Origin: a virus
IMG/VR virus record: IMGVR_UViG_3300049098_000031
Location: 1 to 54,990 of that record
Length of the DNA: 54,990 nt
Strand: one strand, 5' to 3'
The translations under genes were made by a program, and so were the position numbers. This document shows, piece by piece, positions 42,206 to 48,616 of this stretch. The notes beneath the pieces are model-generated. The model did no database searches. It was not told the origin of the DNA and saw nothing but the letters and a program-made list of their open reading frames with translations. Positions within the stretch are counted from its first letter, which is position 1, and each line of letters opens with the position of its first letter.

Positions 42206-43387
42206 TTAACCAAGGGTAGTCCACCCTTTCAGGTAGTGGTGAACCTTGTCTTGGGTCAGCTCAAGGCCACATTCAGTCATGTACTCTGACTTCTTGCGGT
42301 CTTCGCCGTTGCCCTGACGATTCTCCAGCAGCGCGGTGTCACGACCATCCATGTACCTGTACTTCAGGAACGGGAAGTCGATCATGACCATGCTGTCGGT
42401 CATGCCCGGAATACGGCGGAACTGCGGGTGCAGGTGAACCAGAAGGTCGCCAGCGAAGGTGCGGTAACGGGTGAAGTTCACACCGTACGAGCCTTCAACT
42501 TGGGTCGGGTTCCAGCGGTTCTTGCCGATGGCCTGCATGTGACCAGCGATGGTCGGGCCAACAAAGCACAGCTTTTCCTTGCTGCCGTACGCGAAGACAG
42601 TGTCGATCAGGAAGCGGTCGAACTCGTCCTCGGTGACGGTGTTGGCAGCGCCGAAGCCGGAAGCTGCATCGGTAACGCCAGTGATCTCGTTGATGAAGCC
42701 ACCAGTGTAACGAAGCGGCTCTGCCGTGTTTTCGTCAGTGATGTGCTTGGTGCCGAAGATCATTGCACGCTCGATGTCGCCCATGTGCAGCTTGAGCGCC
42801 TTCTCCTGAGCCTCTGCGTACTTGTCGCCAGTACGGAGGTAGGTCTTGTCCAGAGTGCCCGAGACGGAGAACGCCGTACGGAAAATCTGGGTGAAGTTGA
42901 AGGCGATGACTGCGTCGAACGAGATCGGGGTGGGCGTGTCCGCGCCTTCCTTCGCCGCGAAGCCAGCTACGAAAAGCTCTGCTCCATTTGCGATTTGGTG
43001 CGTGGTGCCACCGACGTTACGAGTAACGACGACCGTGGTGTTTGTCGAGGAAGTCGTGACGTGCATGACTTCGCCAGTTTCCGAGTTGATCAGGATTGCG
43101 CCAGCGATGGCGAACTTGTTTTCCTCGGAATCGGCGAGAGTGATCGTGGTGGTGACTGCGTCAGCGATAGCGCCGTTGACAGTCATGACGCGATCAGGAA
43201 GCTCGTCACGGAAGTTGTTGTATTTGGGGTCGTCGGTGGACTCGCTCGATGCCATGGCAAGCAGGGCGTTGAGAGGAGCGTCACCGTTCGGCTCCAGCAT
43301 TGTGAACATTTCGCGGTAATTCGTTGGCCGATGATCGGTATCGAACTGGCCAGTGCCGCGAAGACCTTGAATACCAGCTACAGGCAT
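42206..43387 (-). CDS. Major capsid protein, SU10/DUF5309-like
   Basis: The 393-residue protein has the features of SU10-type capsid proteins: an N-terminal arm with NYREMFTMLEPNGDAPLNAL, a beta-rich segment (TVVVTRNVGGTTHQIANG) and the characteristic NFTQIFRTAFSVSGT followed by KALKLHMGDIERAMIFG. HK97-fold subunits are expected to assemble into the icosahedral head. GGAG precedes the ATG. It lies downstream of the scaffold gene, with terminators on both sides, which suggests separate high expression. The capsid assignment is by motif pattern and location. Confidence 0.85.
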   Translation of the reverse strand: MPVAGIQGLRGTGQFDTDHRPTNYREMFTMLEPNGDAPLNALLAMASSESTDDPKYNNFRDELPDRVMTVNGAIADAVTTTITLADSEENKFAIAGAILINSETGEVMHVTTSSTNTTVVVTRNVGGTTHQIANGAELFVAGFAAKEGADTPTPISFDAVIAFNFTQIFRTAFSVSGTLDKTYLRTGDKYAEAQEKALKLHMGDIERAMIFGTKHITDENTAEPLRYTGGFINEITGVTDAASGFGAANTVTEDEFDRFLIDTVFAYGSKEKLCFVGPTIAGHMQAIGKNRWNPTQVEGSYGVNFTRYRTFAGDLLVHLHPQFRRIPGMTDSMVMIDFPFLKYRYMDGRDTALLENRQGNGEDRKKSEYMTECGLELTQDKVHHYLKGWTTLG

Positions 43388-43450
43388 GTCAATTCTCCAA
43401 AATAATGGTCAGATTTACAGGTTCGTTATGCGTGGAATAACCATCACGCG

Positions 43451-43520
43451 TAACTCTTTGCGGCAACTTCACACGGCGGAATTACCATCGCTTATGTGTG
43501 TTTCGTTTTGCAACGAGTTA
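43451..43520. repeat. Inverted TAACTCKTTGC pair upstream of the capsid gene
   Basis: TAACTCTTTGC (43451-43461) and GCAACGAGTTA (43510-43520) are inverted copies differing at one base, 48 bases apart. The second copy extends to a 13-base match (CTAACTCGTTGCA on the minus strand) with the hairpin region at 1165-1177. TTGCAA inside it could serve as a -35 for the capsid gene, but no good -10 follows. Confidence 0.5.
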
Positions 43521-43542
43521 GGTGAAATGTACATGCTGCGGC

Positions 43543-43559
43543 AGGGGTTGTAATCCCCT
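43543..43559. repeat. Short hairpin in the capsid leader region
   Basis: AGGGG (43543-43547) and CCCCT (43555-43559) enclose a seven-base loop, just downstream (minus strand) of the scaffold terminator. No T-run follows it. Its function is not clear. Confidence 0.35.
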
Positions 43560-43565
43560 TTTCGC

Positions 43566-43592
43566 AAAAAAAAGACCCGTCATGAAGACGGG
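43566..43592 (-). terminator. Intrinsic terminator after the scaffold gene
   Basis: On the minus strand CCCGTC (43592-43587) and GACGGG (43581-43576) form a stem with a five-base loop; a run of eight T follows after two bases. It lies between the scaffold stop (43652) and the capsid start (43387). Confidence 0.85.
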
Positions 43593-43651
43593 CCAAGCGG
43601 TTGAGGAAAACCGGATGAGGAGTTGACGTCCGGTGGGGGTATTCCTCGGGG

Positions 43652-44641
43652 TTACATTCTACGCTTCATGGCGCGGTTGATCATCCCTTCAAGATTCGGA
43701 TCAACCCCTTCGTTTGCAGGGCCACCCTGACCGGGCTGGGTTTCAGAAGTGCCGGTGAACGCTTGACGGCGCTGGGCCATGTCTTGCAGACGCCCGAACT
43801 CGCCAGCGTTGGCGCTGTTCTTGAAGTCCTGCGCGACTTTGAGGGCCAGCATCGGGTCGATGAAGTCCTCCATCACGTAGCCACGTTCGGCAGCAAAGTT
43901 CATGAAGTCCTGCGCCTTCTCGTCAGGCAGGCCGAGCTTTTGCTGCACCTGATTCAGGTTGTTGGCGATGCGCTGCTTGGTTGCGTTGACCATCTGGCCA
44001 CGTGCGTCCTGTGAAGCGGCTTTCGCGCCGTCTACCATGCCGCGTGACTGGCCCATCATCTGATTCATCATCTGCATCATCTGATTCATCTGTTGCTGGA
44101 CAGCCTGTGTCTGGCCAAACATGTCCTTGTACCCGGGCGGCAGGGATGCTGCGTTGTCCTTCTCCCACTGCTCGAACTGAGAGGAGATTTCAGATGCGCC
44201 CTGTACGGGAGCCTTCTGCTCGTTGGGGCGCTCATCTGGGCCGCCCTGTTGCAGGGGCTGGTTGGCCATCTGGATGAATCCCTTGACCAACTGGTCTGGC
44301 GTCATGCCGGGGTTACGCTTGAGCATTTCGGTAGCAAGGCCGAGTACGGGGCGCATGTAATCGTTGGCCTGATTCATCTTGCCGTAGCGCTCCATCATGC
44401 CCTTGAGCTGGGCTTCAGTGAGTTCGCGCTCACCGTCTTCCATCTTCACCTTGTACGTGACAGGAGATTCTTGGGCCTTGTCGCCCTCGGTTACTGGAGC
44501 GCCCTCTGTCTGGGCCTTGTCCATCGCGGTGTCTGTTTCAGGTTGCGGTTGTGCCGGGCCGGGTTGTTGCGGTTGGCCAAGCGCGCGGTTCGCCATCTGT
44601 TCGATGGCTGCCTGTTGAGCTTCAGGGCTTTGTTTTTCCAT
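43652..44641 (-). CDS. Scaffolding protein
   Basis: The 329-residue protein is rich in Gln, Met, Glu and Pro. It has a disordered N-terminal third, then a coiled-coil region of Met/Gln heptads (QQQMNQMMQMMNQMM at about 183) and a helical C-terminal part. This composition and location, directly upstream of the capsid gene, are typical of phage scaffold proteins, which direct procapsid assembly and leave before DNA packaging. AGGTG lies before the ATG. No protease is seen nearby. Confidence 0.8.
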   Translation of the reverse strand: MEKQSPEAQQAAIEQMANRALGQPQQPGPAQPQPETDTAMDKAQTEGAPVTEGDKAQESPVTYKVKMEDGERELTEAQLKGMMERYGKMNQANDYMRPVLGLATEMLKRNPGMTPDQLVKGFIQMANQPLQQGGPDERPNEQKAPVQGASEISSQFEQWEKDNAASLPPGYKDMFGQTQAVQQQMNQMMQMMNQMMGQSRGMVDGAKAASQDARGQMVNATKQRIANNLNQVQQKLGLPDEKAQDFMNFAAERGYVMEDFIDPMLALKVAQDFKNSANAGEFGRLQDMAQRRQAFTGTSETQPGQGGPANEGVDPNLEGMINRAMKRRM

Positions 44642-44651
44642 TGGTGTTCAC

Positions 44652-44936
44652 CTATGTGTCTTCGTCTGTATTGCTCGTATCGAGCGCGAGGTTCGTTTCG
44701 TAAATCGAGTGCAGTTGCCGTGGCAACTTCTCGAAGTTGTCCGTCGCAAAAATAGCACCGCGACGGTAGTGCATCTCGGCCTCGGTCATGTCGGGATTTG
44801 TGCCCAAACCACGTACCGCATCCATCATGTCCTTTTCCAAGTACGCCTTGATGAGCGCCCATCCAAGAGACTTTTCCAAATCGTGCAGCGCCTTGACGGC
44901 ATCGCGCGGCTTGATAGTGTCTAGTATCGATGACAT
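44652..44936 (-). CDS. Hypothetical helical protein, 94 aa
   Basis: ATG 44936 (MSSILDTIKPRDAVKALHDL) is chosen; extension to 44978 overlaps the preceding stop. The product is helical, with KSLGWALIKAYLEKDMMD and a disordered acidic C-terminus. No clear ribosome-binding site is seen, so translation may be coupled to the upstream genes. Function unknown; its position before the scaffold gene suggests a head-assembly helper. Confidence 0.6.
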   Translation of the reverse strand: MSSILDTIKPRDAVKALHDLEKSLGWALIKAYLEKDMMDAVRGLGTNPDMTEAEMHYRRGAIFATDNFEKLPRQLHSIYETNLALDTSNTDEDT

Positions 44937-44949
44937 GTTGGGGTTCTGT

Positions 44950-45126
44950 CTACTTGCTGAATTTCTTGAGGATAGCATGACCCTGCTTTATTGCACGCTC
45001 GCGAGCGTTTTTTCCGCAATATCGGCGACCAGTGACGCCGAATCGCCAGCATTGGCGGCCCCATTGATCGCGCCCAGCTTCGCTGACCTTGCTGAGTACG
45101 TGTTCGTGCGCTTCCTTCTTGGTCAT
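44950..45126 (-). CDS. Small basic Cys-containing protein, 58 aa
   Basis: The start at ATG 45126 overlaps the o-spanin stop (ATGA). The 58-residue product is basic, with CWRFGVTGRRYCGK and helices at both ends. Two cysteines only, so a zinc site is unlikely to be complete. No family is recognised. Confidence 0.5.
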   Translation of the reverse strand: MTKKEAHEHVLSKVSEAGRDQWGRQCWRFGVTGRRYCGKNARERAIKQGHAILKKFSK

Positions 45127-45428
45127 TGCACGATCCCGACAAGGGCGGTGTGCTTGGCGCGGCACTCGTGGTAGAGGCCGTACGTCTGTACGAGGTGCAG
45201 CATGACGTCAGAGCTTTTGCCCGCCGTGAGTTCCGGGATGTCCGGGCACTCAGTCATCAACGCTGGCGGGATATTGCCGATAACGCTGAAGGAGTTGCAG
45301 CCCGTCAGCATCGAAGCACTCAGGATCGCTGCCGCGATTCTGTACGTAGCGAACGATCTCGGTCGGCGCTTGGCGCTGGAGATTGTCGATGCGCTGCTGG
45401 AGCATGGCGTTTTCGTACGACAGTTCAT
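45123..45428 (-). CDS. Putative o-spanin (Rz1-like lipoprotein)
   Basis: ATG 45428 has a perfect AGGAG seven bases upstream, inside the Rz-like gene in another frame. The 101-residue product has a 43-residue basic then hydrophobic leader (RIAAAILSAS) ending in the lipobox LTGC, so Cys44 would be the lipidated residue of an outer-membrane lipoprotein. The mature part has IPPALMTECPDIPEL, typical of Rz1-like proteins. It overlaps the i-spanin gene by 179 bases and extends beyond its end. The unusually long leader is the only odd feature. Confidence 0.72.
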   Translation of the reverse strand: MNCRTKTPCSSSASTISSAKRRPRSFATYRIAAAILSASMLTGCNSFSVIGNIPPALMTECPDIPELTAGKSSDVMLHLVQTYGLYHECRAKHTALVGIVQ

Positions 45429-45582
45429 TAATCTTCTCCTGTGACTCGGCTTGCTTGTCGAGCAGGTCTTGTTGCGTACTGCGCTGGCCTGCATTGTAGC
45501 CGTGAAACCAAATGCCGACGAAGATGGCAAGGATGACGAGGGCCGGGAGGCCGTACTTGATGAGGGGGTTATTTAAGGACAC
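45250..45582 (-). CDS. i-spanin (Rz-like)
   Basis: The 110-residue protein has a single N-terminal transmembrane segment at about 10-28 (GLPALVILAIFVGIWFHGY), then a periplasmic coiled coil (KQAESQEKINELSYENAMLQQ). This is the topology of Rz-type inner-membrane spanins, which pair with the o-spanin to fuse inner and outer membranes at lysis. The nested second gene supports the call. It overlaps the holin-like gene by 14 bases. Confidence 0.8.
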   Translation of the reverse strand: MSLNNPLIKYGLPALVILAIFVGIWFHGYNAGQRSTQQDLLDKQAESQEKINELSYENAMLQQRIDNLQRQAPTEIVRYVQNRGSDPECFDADGLQLLQRYRQYPASVDD

Positions 45583-45751
45583 GCTTCTCGGCGACGTTGC
45601 TGACCACGTAGGCGGCGATTACCCACTGGAGGATGTTGCCGTACGTGGTCGGGTCGATCTTGGCGAACCAAACGAGGATGGTGCTGACGATCAGGGTGGC
45701 CAGCGCCATCAGGAACTTGCGGGAAATGAACTCGACGAGTGGCTTGTCCAT
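45569..45751 (-). CDS. Putative holin, 60 aa
   Basis: The start is ATG 45751 (a GTG three bases earlier is possible), overlapping the upstream stop by one base. The 60-residue product has two hydrophobic helices (FLMALATLIVSTILVWF and YGNILQWVIAAYVVSNV) and a basic C-terminus (EKRVLK), the plan of small two-span holins. It sits between a membrane coiled-coil gene and the spanins, so it should open the inner membrane for the endolysin at 46191. Confidence 0.7.
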   Translation of the reverse strand: MDKPLVEFISRKFLMALATLIVSTILVWFAKIDPTTYGNILQWVIAAYVVSNVAEKRVLK

Positions 45752-46143
45752 CACTGCTTTCTGGGTTGCGGTTGTGAGCGCCGGAGATCGTTGATGCCGC
45801 GTTCAGCCTCGAACATCCTTTCCTCAATCAGCTTCATCCTTTGGCGGCATGCGTTGTGAGTACGGTCTGCCTCTGTGGCCGTGTACTTGTCCGCTGACGA
45901 CACTCTGAATTCGTTTTTTAGTTCGTTGATGTCTTCCTTCAACTCTGTCCTTACTTCAACAATCTGGCTGGCAAGGTTCGTGGCCTGCACCTCCAGCTTG
46001 GCGTTTGACTCGGACATGTCGGCGACCTTCAGGCCAACCCATCCGAGTACGCCGAGAATCACCATGACAACAACCGTCTGTATGTGGCGCTCTACGCCGT
46101 TCGGCTGTTGCTCGTGATGCTCTTCGTGATGCTCTTCGCTCAT
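45751..46143 (-). CDS. Membrane-anchored coiled-coil protein of the lysis region, 130 aa
   Basis: A His/Glu-rich N-terminus (MSEEHHEEHHEQQPNG) precedes one transmembrane helix (TVVVMVILGVLGWVGLKV), followed by a coiled coil with ELKEDINELKNEF and a basic C-terminus. Such proteins occur next to holins and may act as antiholin or accessory factor; this is not proven. It overlaps the holin start. The start codon lacks a clear ribosome-binding site. Confidence 0.6.
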   Translation of the reverse strand: MSEEHHEEHHEQQPNGVERHIQTVVVMVILGVLGWVGLKVADMSESNAKLEVQATNLASQIVEVRTELKEDINELKNEFRVSSADKYTATEADRTHNACRQRMKLIEERMFEAERGINDLRRSQPQPRKQ

Positions 46144-46190
46144 GACGTTATCGTGTGTCCGTTATCCAGCAGTCATTGTATGAATGAACA

Positions 46191-46688
46191 TCAGTTCTGT
46201 CGTACCAAGTCGGGTAGGAATTTTCTGACATCGTAGTAGGGTTTCTTCCCGGTGAGCTGAAAATGGTACATGTCCCATCCCCACAAGTCCCAGCCGTTAT
46301 CGATGTCGAGTCCGTGGGTCTTGATGACCTGCTTGCAGGCCGTGACGATCCGCTTGGTCGGGTCGATCTCCCAACGCGGCTGGCCGTTGATCCACGGGAC
46401 GAGATCAACCGCAAGGCCGTAAAGATGGTAACTGTCCATCGTCTTGGATGCGCCTGAAGCCACCAGCTTGGACTGCTCAACCTCGGTGCGTATGCCATCA
46501 AAGACGGTGAAGTCGACTGGCGTGATCTTGATCGCTTCCGTGACCATGAAGCCGAGTTCGGGGTGTACGCCGATGAGCTGGTTCCACGAGCCTTCGCCGA
46601 TGACGTAGCCCTTGACTGGCGGTTTCGGACGTACCGGTTCCGGGCGTTCCGGGGGGGGGATGCTCTCTTCTTTGTCGATGTACGCCAT
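46191..46688 (-). CDS. Endolysin: M15-family L-Ala-D-Glu-type peptidase
   Basis: The 165-residue protein has the zinc-binding pattern of M15 peptidases: SYHLYGLAVDLV with His88 and Asp95 and a final WDMYHFQL with His142. A WGWD segment precedes the last ligand, as in T5-type and other phage endopeptidases. The N-terminal 25 residues are proline-rich and disordered. It would cleave peptidoglycan stem peptides and is placed in the lysis cassette with holin and spanins. No signal peptide is seen, so it needs the holin. AGGAGG precedes the ATG. Confidence 0.85.
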   Translation of the reverse strand: MAYIDKEESIPPPERPEPVRPKPPVKGYVIGEGSWNQLIGVHPELGFMVTEAIKITPVDFTVFDGIRTEVEQSKLVASGASKTMDSYHLYGLAVDLVPWINGQPRWEIDPTKRIVTACKQVIKTHGLDIDNGWDLWGWDMYHFQLTGKKPYYDVRKFLPDLVRQN

Positions 46689-46697
46689 GGCGGCCTC

Positions 46698-46763
46698 CTA
46701 GCAGTAGAGGGCACAGAAGATAACGAGCGCTGTGAAGACTGGAATGAGACGGATGAGTGTCAT
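46698..46763 (-). CDS. Possible 21-aa membrane peptide
   Basis: ATG 46763 overlaps the upstream stop as TGATG and opens a 21-codon frame (MTLIRLIPVFTALVIFCALYC) ending with TAG just before the endolysin's AGGAGG. The peptide is one hydrophobic helix. It may be a translated lysis micro-peptide or only a coupling spacer. No independent evidence supports it. Confidence 0.35.
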   Translation of the reverse strand: MTLIRLIPVFTALVIFCALYC

Positions 46764-47110
46764 CAGATGGATACCAAGATAAACGCCTGCATGACACCAA
46801 CCGACGCAATAATCGGGCCAGCGCCTGCGACCGTGTAAACAAAATCCGCGAACTCCGGCGTAGCGTCTGGCTTGCCGTCGCCGTCTGCGTCTCGACTGTC
46901 CTTCCACTCCTTGAACGCGCCAAAGATAGCTGGGCCAAACAGCGGGGAAAGCAGTGGAACCGGCCACAACTCGCACGCCGAAACAATGTCCGGTAAAAAG
47001 TATACGCCAGCAAATAGCAGGGCCATGGCAATGACGTAGGAGGCAGTCGCAAGCACGGTGCCGTAGAAGTAATGGTTGGCTTTATCGCGCGGGATTAGCG
47101 GTACGTTCAT
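46763..47110 (-). CDS. Small membrane protein, YfiM-like pattern, 115 aa
   Basis: ATG 47110 follows AGGAA and overlaps the nuclease stop (ATGA). Three hydrophobic stretches are visible: VLATASYVIAMALLFAGVYF, a weaker middle one, and FVYTVAGAGPIIASVGVMQA. Between them, DKANHYFYG near the start, FGAFKEWKD and the DADGDGKPD loop match a DK-H-KE-D pattern of small phage and YfiM-type proteins. It lies in the lysis block, so a membrane or envelope role is likely, perhaps a holin. Function not established. Confidence 0.6.
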   Translation of the reverse strand: MNVPLIPRDKANHYFYGTVLATASYVIAMALLFAGVYFLPDIVSACELWPVPLLSPLFGPAIFGAFKEWKDSRDADGDGKPDATPEFADFVYTVAGAGPIIASVGVMQAFILVSI

Positions 47111-47448
47111 TTCCTGTCCCTCATGTATGGTTGTGCATGGCCGGATTCTATCATCAGATCGTTCATGTTGATGGTTTCGCCGTTGACGTCGACGAAGAAT
47201 TCGCCAAGCCAACGACCGAACTTGCCAGTTTTGCGTGACACGACAGTGACGGGATTGTCGCTGACGAAGGTTTCCAAGAACTCGGTGGCTTCGTGGAATC
47301 CAGCTCGGCCACGTTCCGGGGTGTTGATGCCCCACAGGCGGAATCGGATTCGCTGGTGCGTGTTGAAGCCAAGGTCTACCTCGGCATCGACCGTGTCGCC
47401 GTCTACGCAGCGCGTGATTTTGCAGCGGTAGCGGTAATCAGGATTCAT
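47107..47448 (-). CDS. Thermonuclease (staphylococcal nuclease homologue)
   Basis: ATG 47448 has GGGAG upstream; an extension to 47502 is rejected. The 113-residue protein has the SNase core: VDGDTVDAE with calcium-ligand Asp, FRLWGINTPE with catalytic Arg37 and Glu45, and FGRWLGE with catalytic Arg79. Lacking a signal peptide, it would act inside the cell or virion. It overlaps both neighbours as ATGA. Phage SNases may degrade host DNA or take part in DNA entry; the role here is unknown. Confidence 0.85.
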   Translation of the reverse strand: MNPDYRYRCKITRCVDGDTVDAEVDLGFNTHQRIRFRLWGINTPERGRAGFHEATEFLETFVSDNPVTVVSRKTGKFGRWLGEFFVDVNGETINMNDLMIESGHAQPYMRDRK

Positions 47449-48047
47449 GTTTTCTCCCAAGCTGAGCCGTTCCATCGCTGGATATGCTGAATTTCTGCCC
47501 AAGCTGATCCATTAAATCGCCATACATTGCACGCTACCCACGACGAACCGTTCCAGCGGTATGCATTTGTGAACTGTGCATAGGCGTAAATTCGATCCAC
47601 GTAAACATTTCCACCGGCTTCGCTTTGCACCTGAAAGTCTATACCGAAAGACGAATCGCGTATGCGTGAAGTGGGTACTTCAGAACCAGTCCAGAAATAT
47701 GAGATTGTGCCCCAGTTAGTGCTGTAAAAACTTGACTTCGCTTTGTTTGCCCCGTTCCATGAGCTTGTGCGCGGGCGTACAAGCAGGTCGCTAAAGTTGC
47801 TGGCGACATCACCTCTACGCTCAACCACGCAATAGAATCCGAGTATCGAGGCAGTGGACGGTATAAGCGAGGAAAAGCCAAACGGCGTCGCCCTCAAGTA
47901 ATCGCTGATACTTGGCTTCGCAAAATTCGCAGATGCGGAAACGCCATCATTTGCTGTGATGTTGCCGGGGTTGCTCCAGACAGATTCAGAACCACCAAGG
48001 TCTATGTTTTGGCCTCCAGTAGGATATTTTGAACTTGTCTTGGGCAT
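47445..48047 (-). CDS. Tail-associated protein with C-terminal WNGS repeats, 200 aa
   Basis: ATG 48047 overlaps the upstream stop (TAATG). The N-terminal 150 residues are beta-rich with Ser/Asn turns. The last 50 carry three repeats: RWNGSSW, RFNGSAW, RWNGSAW. Such R-W-N-G-S-x-W units are common at the ends of phage tail proteins and likely bind carbohydrate or peptidoglycan. It lies between the fibre-related genes and the nuclease. A receptor or wall-binding role is inferred. Confidence 0.6.
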   Translation of the reverse strand: MPKTSSKYPTGGQNIDLGGSESVWSNPGNITANDGVSASANFAKPSISDYLRATPFGFSSLIPSTASILGFYCVVERRGDVASNFSDLLVRPRTSSWNGANKAKSSFYSTNWGTISYFWTGSEVPTSRIRDSSFGIDFQVQSEAGGNVYVDRIYAYAQFTNAYRWNGSSWVACNVWRFNGSAWAEIQHIQRWNGSAWEKT

Positions 48048-48616
48048 TAGAAATTGTTGTCTTCGGGGTTGATAACACGCCACCTGCCGTTTTCATCGTA
48101 ATCCCATAGCGCACCCGGAAAATCTATCTCGTCGAACGCTGGCTCAGGTTCAAATAAGTGCGGCGCTTTGTCTTCGATCACGGTGCGAAGTGGCTCAAGC
48201 GCTTGCGCAGGCAGTACGTCTGCGAGACGCTCCATGTAGTGAAACAGGCCAACCGGGTTGTCTGACTTCTTGCTGACCAACTCGGAGATGAGCTGGCCAA
48301 GGTTCTGCTTTTGCTCCAGCTTGGGAGCGTCTGCTTGATCGAATTTTGGGCTACGTAGTGTCTCATCGATTGTGGTCTGAGAGCCGATGCTGTCGATCCA
48401 CAGGTTGCGCAACGTATCGTCGATGTCCGGGCCGTACGTGAGCGTCCAGCTTGCCCACGTGTCCTCGAAGTCAACGTGTGCAATCATGGCCTGTACGCCC
48501 TGCTCGCACGTGAGTTCGGGGTCGATGGTGACGGCCACGTCCATGGCGGGCTGGCACGCCTTGGCGGCGAAAGCCGCGTCGACGTAATCACCAAAGCGTG
48601 TGGATGCTGTAATCAT
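48047..48616 (-). CDS. Hypothetical fibre-adjacent protein, 189 aa
   Basis: A helical-to-mixed protein with VDAAFAAKACQPAMDVAVT, a middle stretch rich in Asp and Thr, and a C-terminus carrying ALWDYDENGRWRVI. It is coupled to the fibre gene by TGATG and to the next gene by TAATG. Small proteins directly after fibre genes often act in fibre assembly; no family supports that here. Confidence 0.55.
   Translation of the reverse strand: MITASTRFGDYVDAAFAAKACQPAMDVAVTIDPELTCEQGVQAMIAHVDFEDTWASWTLTYGPDIDDTLRNLWIDSIGSQTTIDETLRSPKFDQADAPKLEQKQNLGQLISELVSKKSDNPVGLFHYMERLADVLPAQALEPLRTVIEDKAPHLFEPEPAFDEIDFPGALWDYDENGRWRVINPEDNNF

Noticed and set aside
42428-43405. Plus-strand frame of 325 codons opposite the capsid gene
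   Set aside because: Antisense to a well-supported capsid gene; no recognisable domain.
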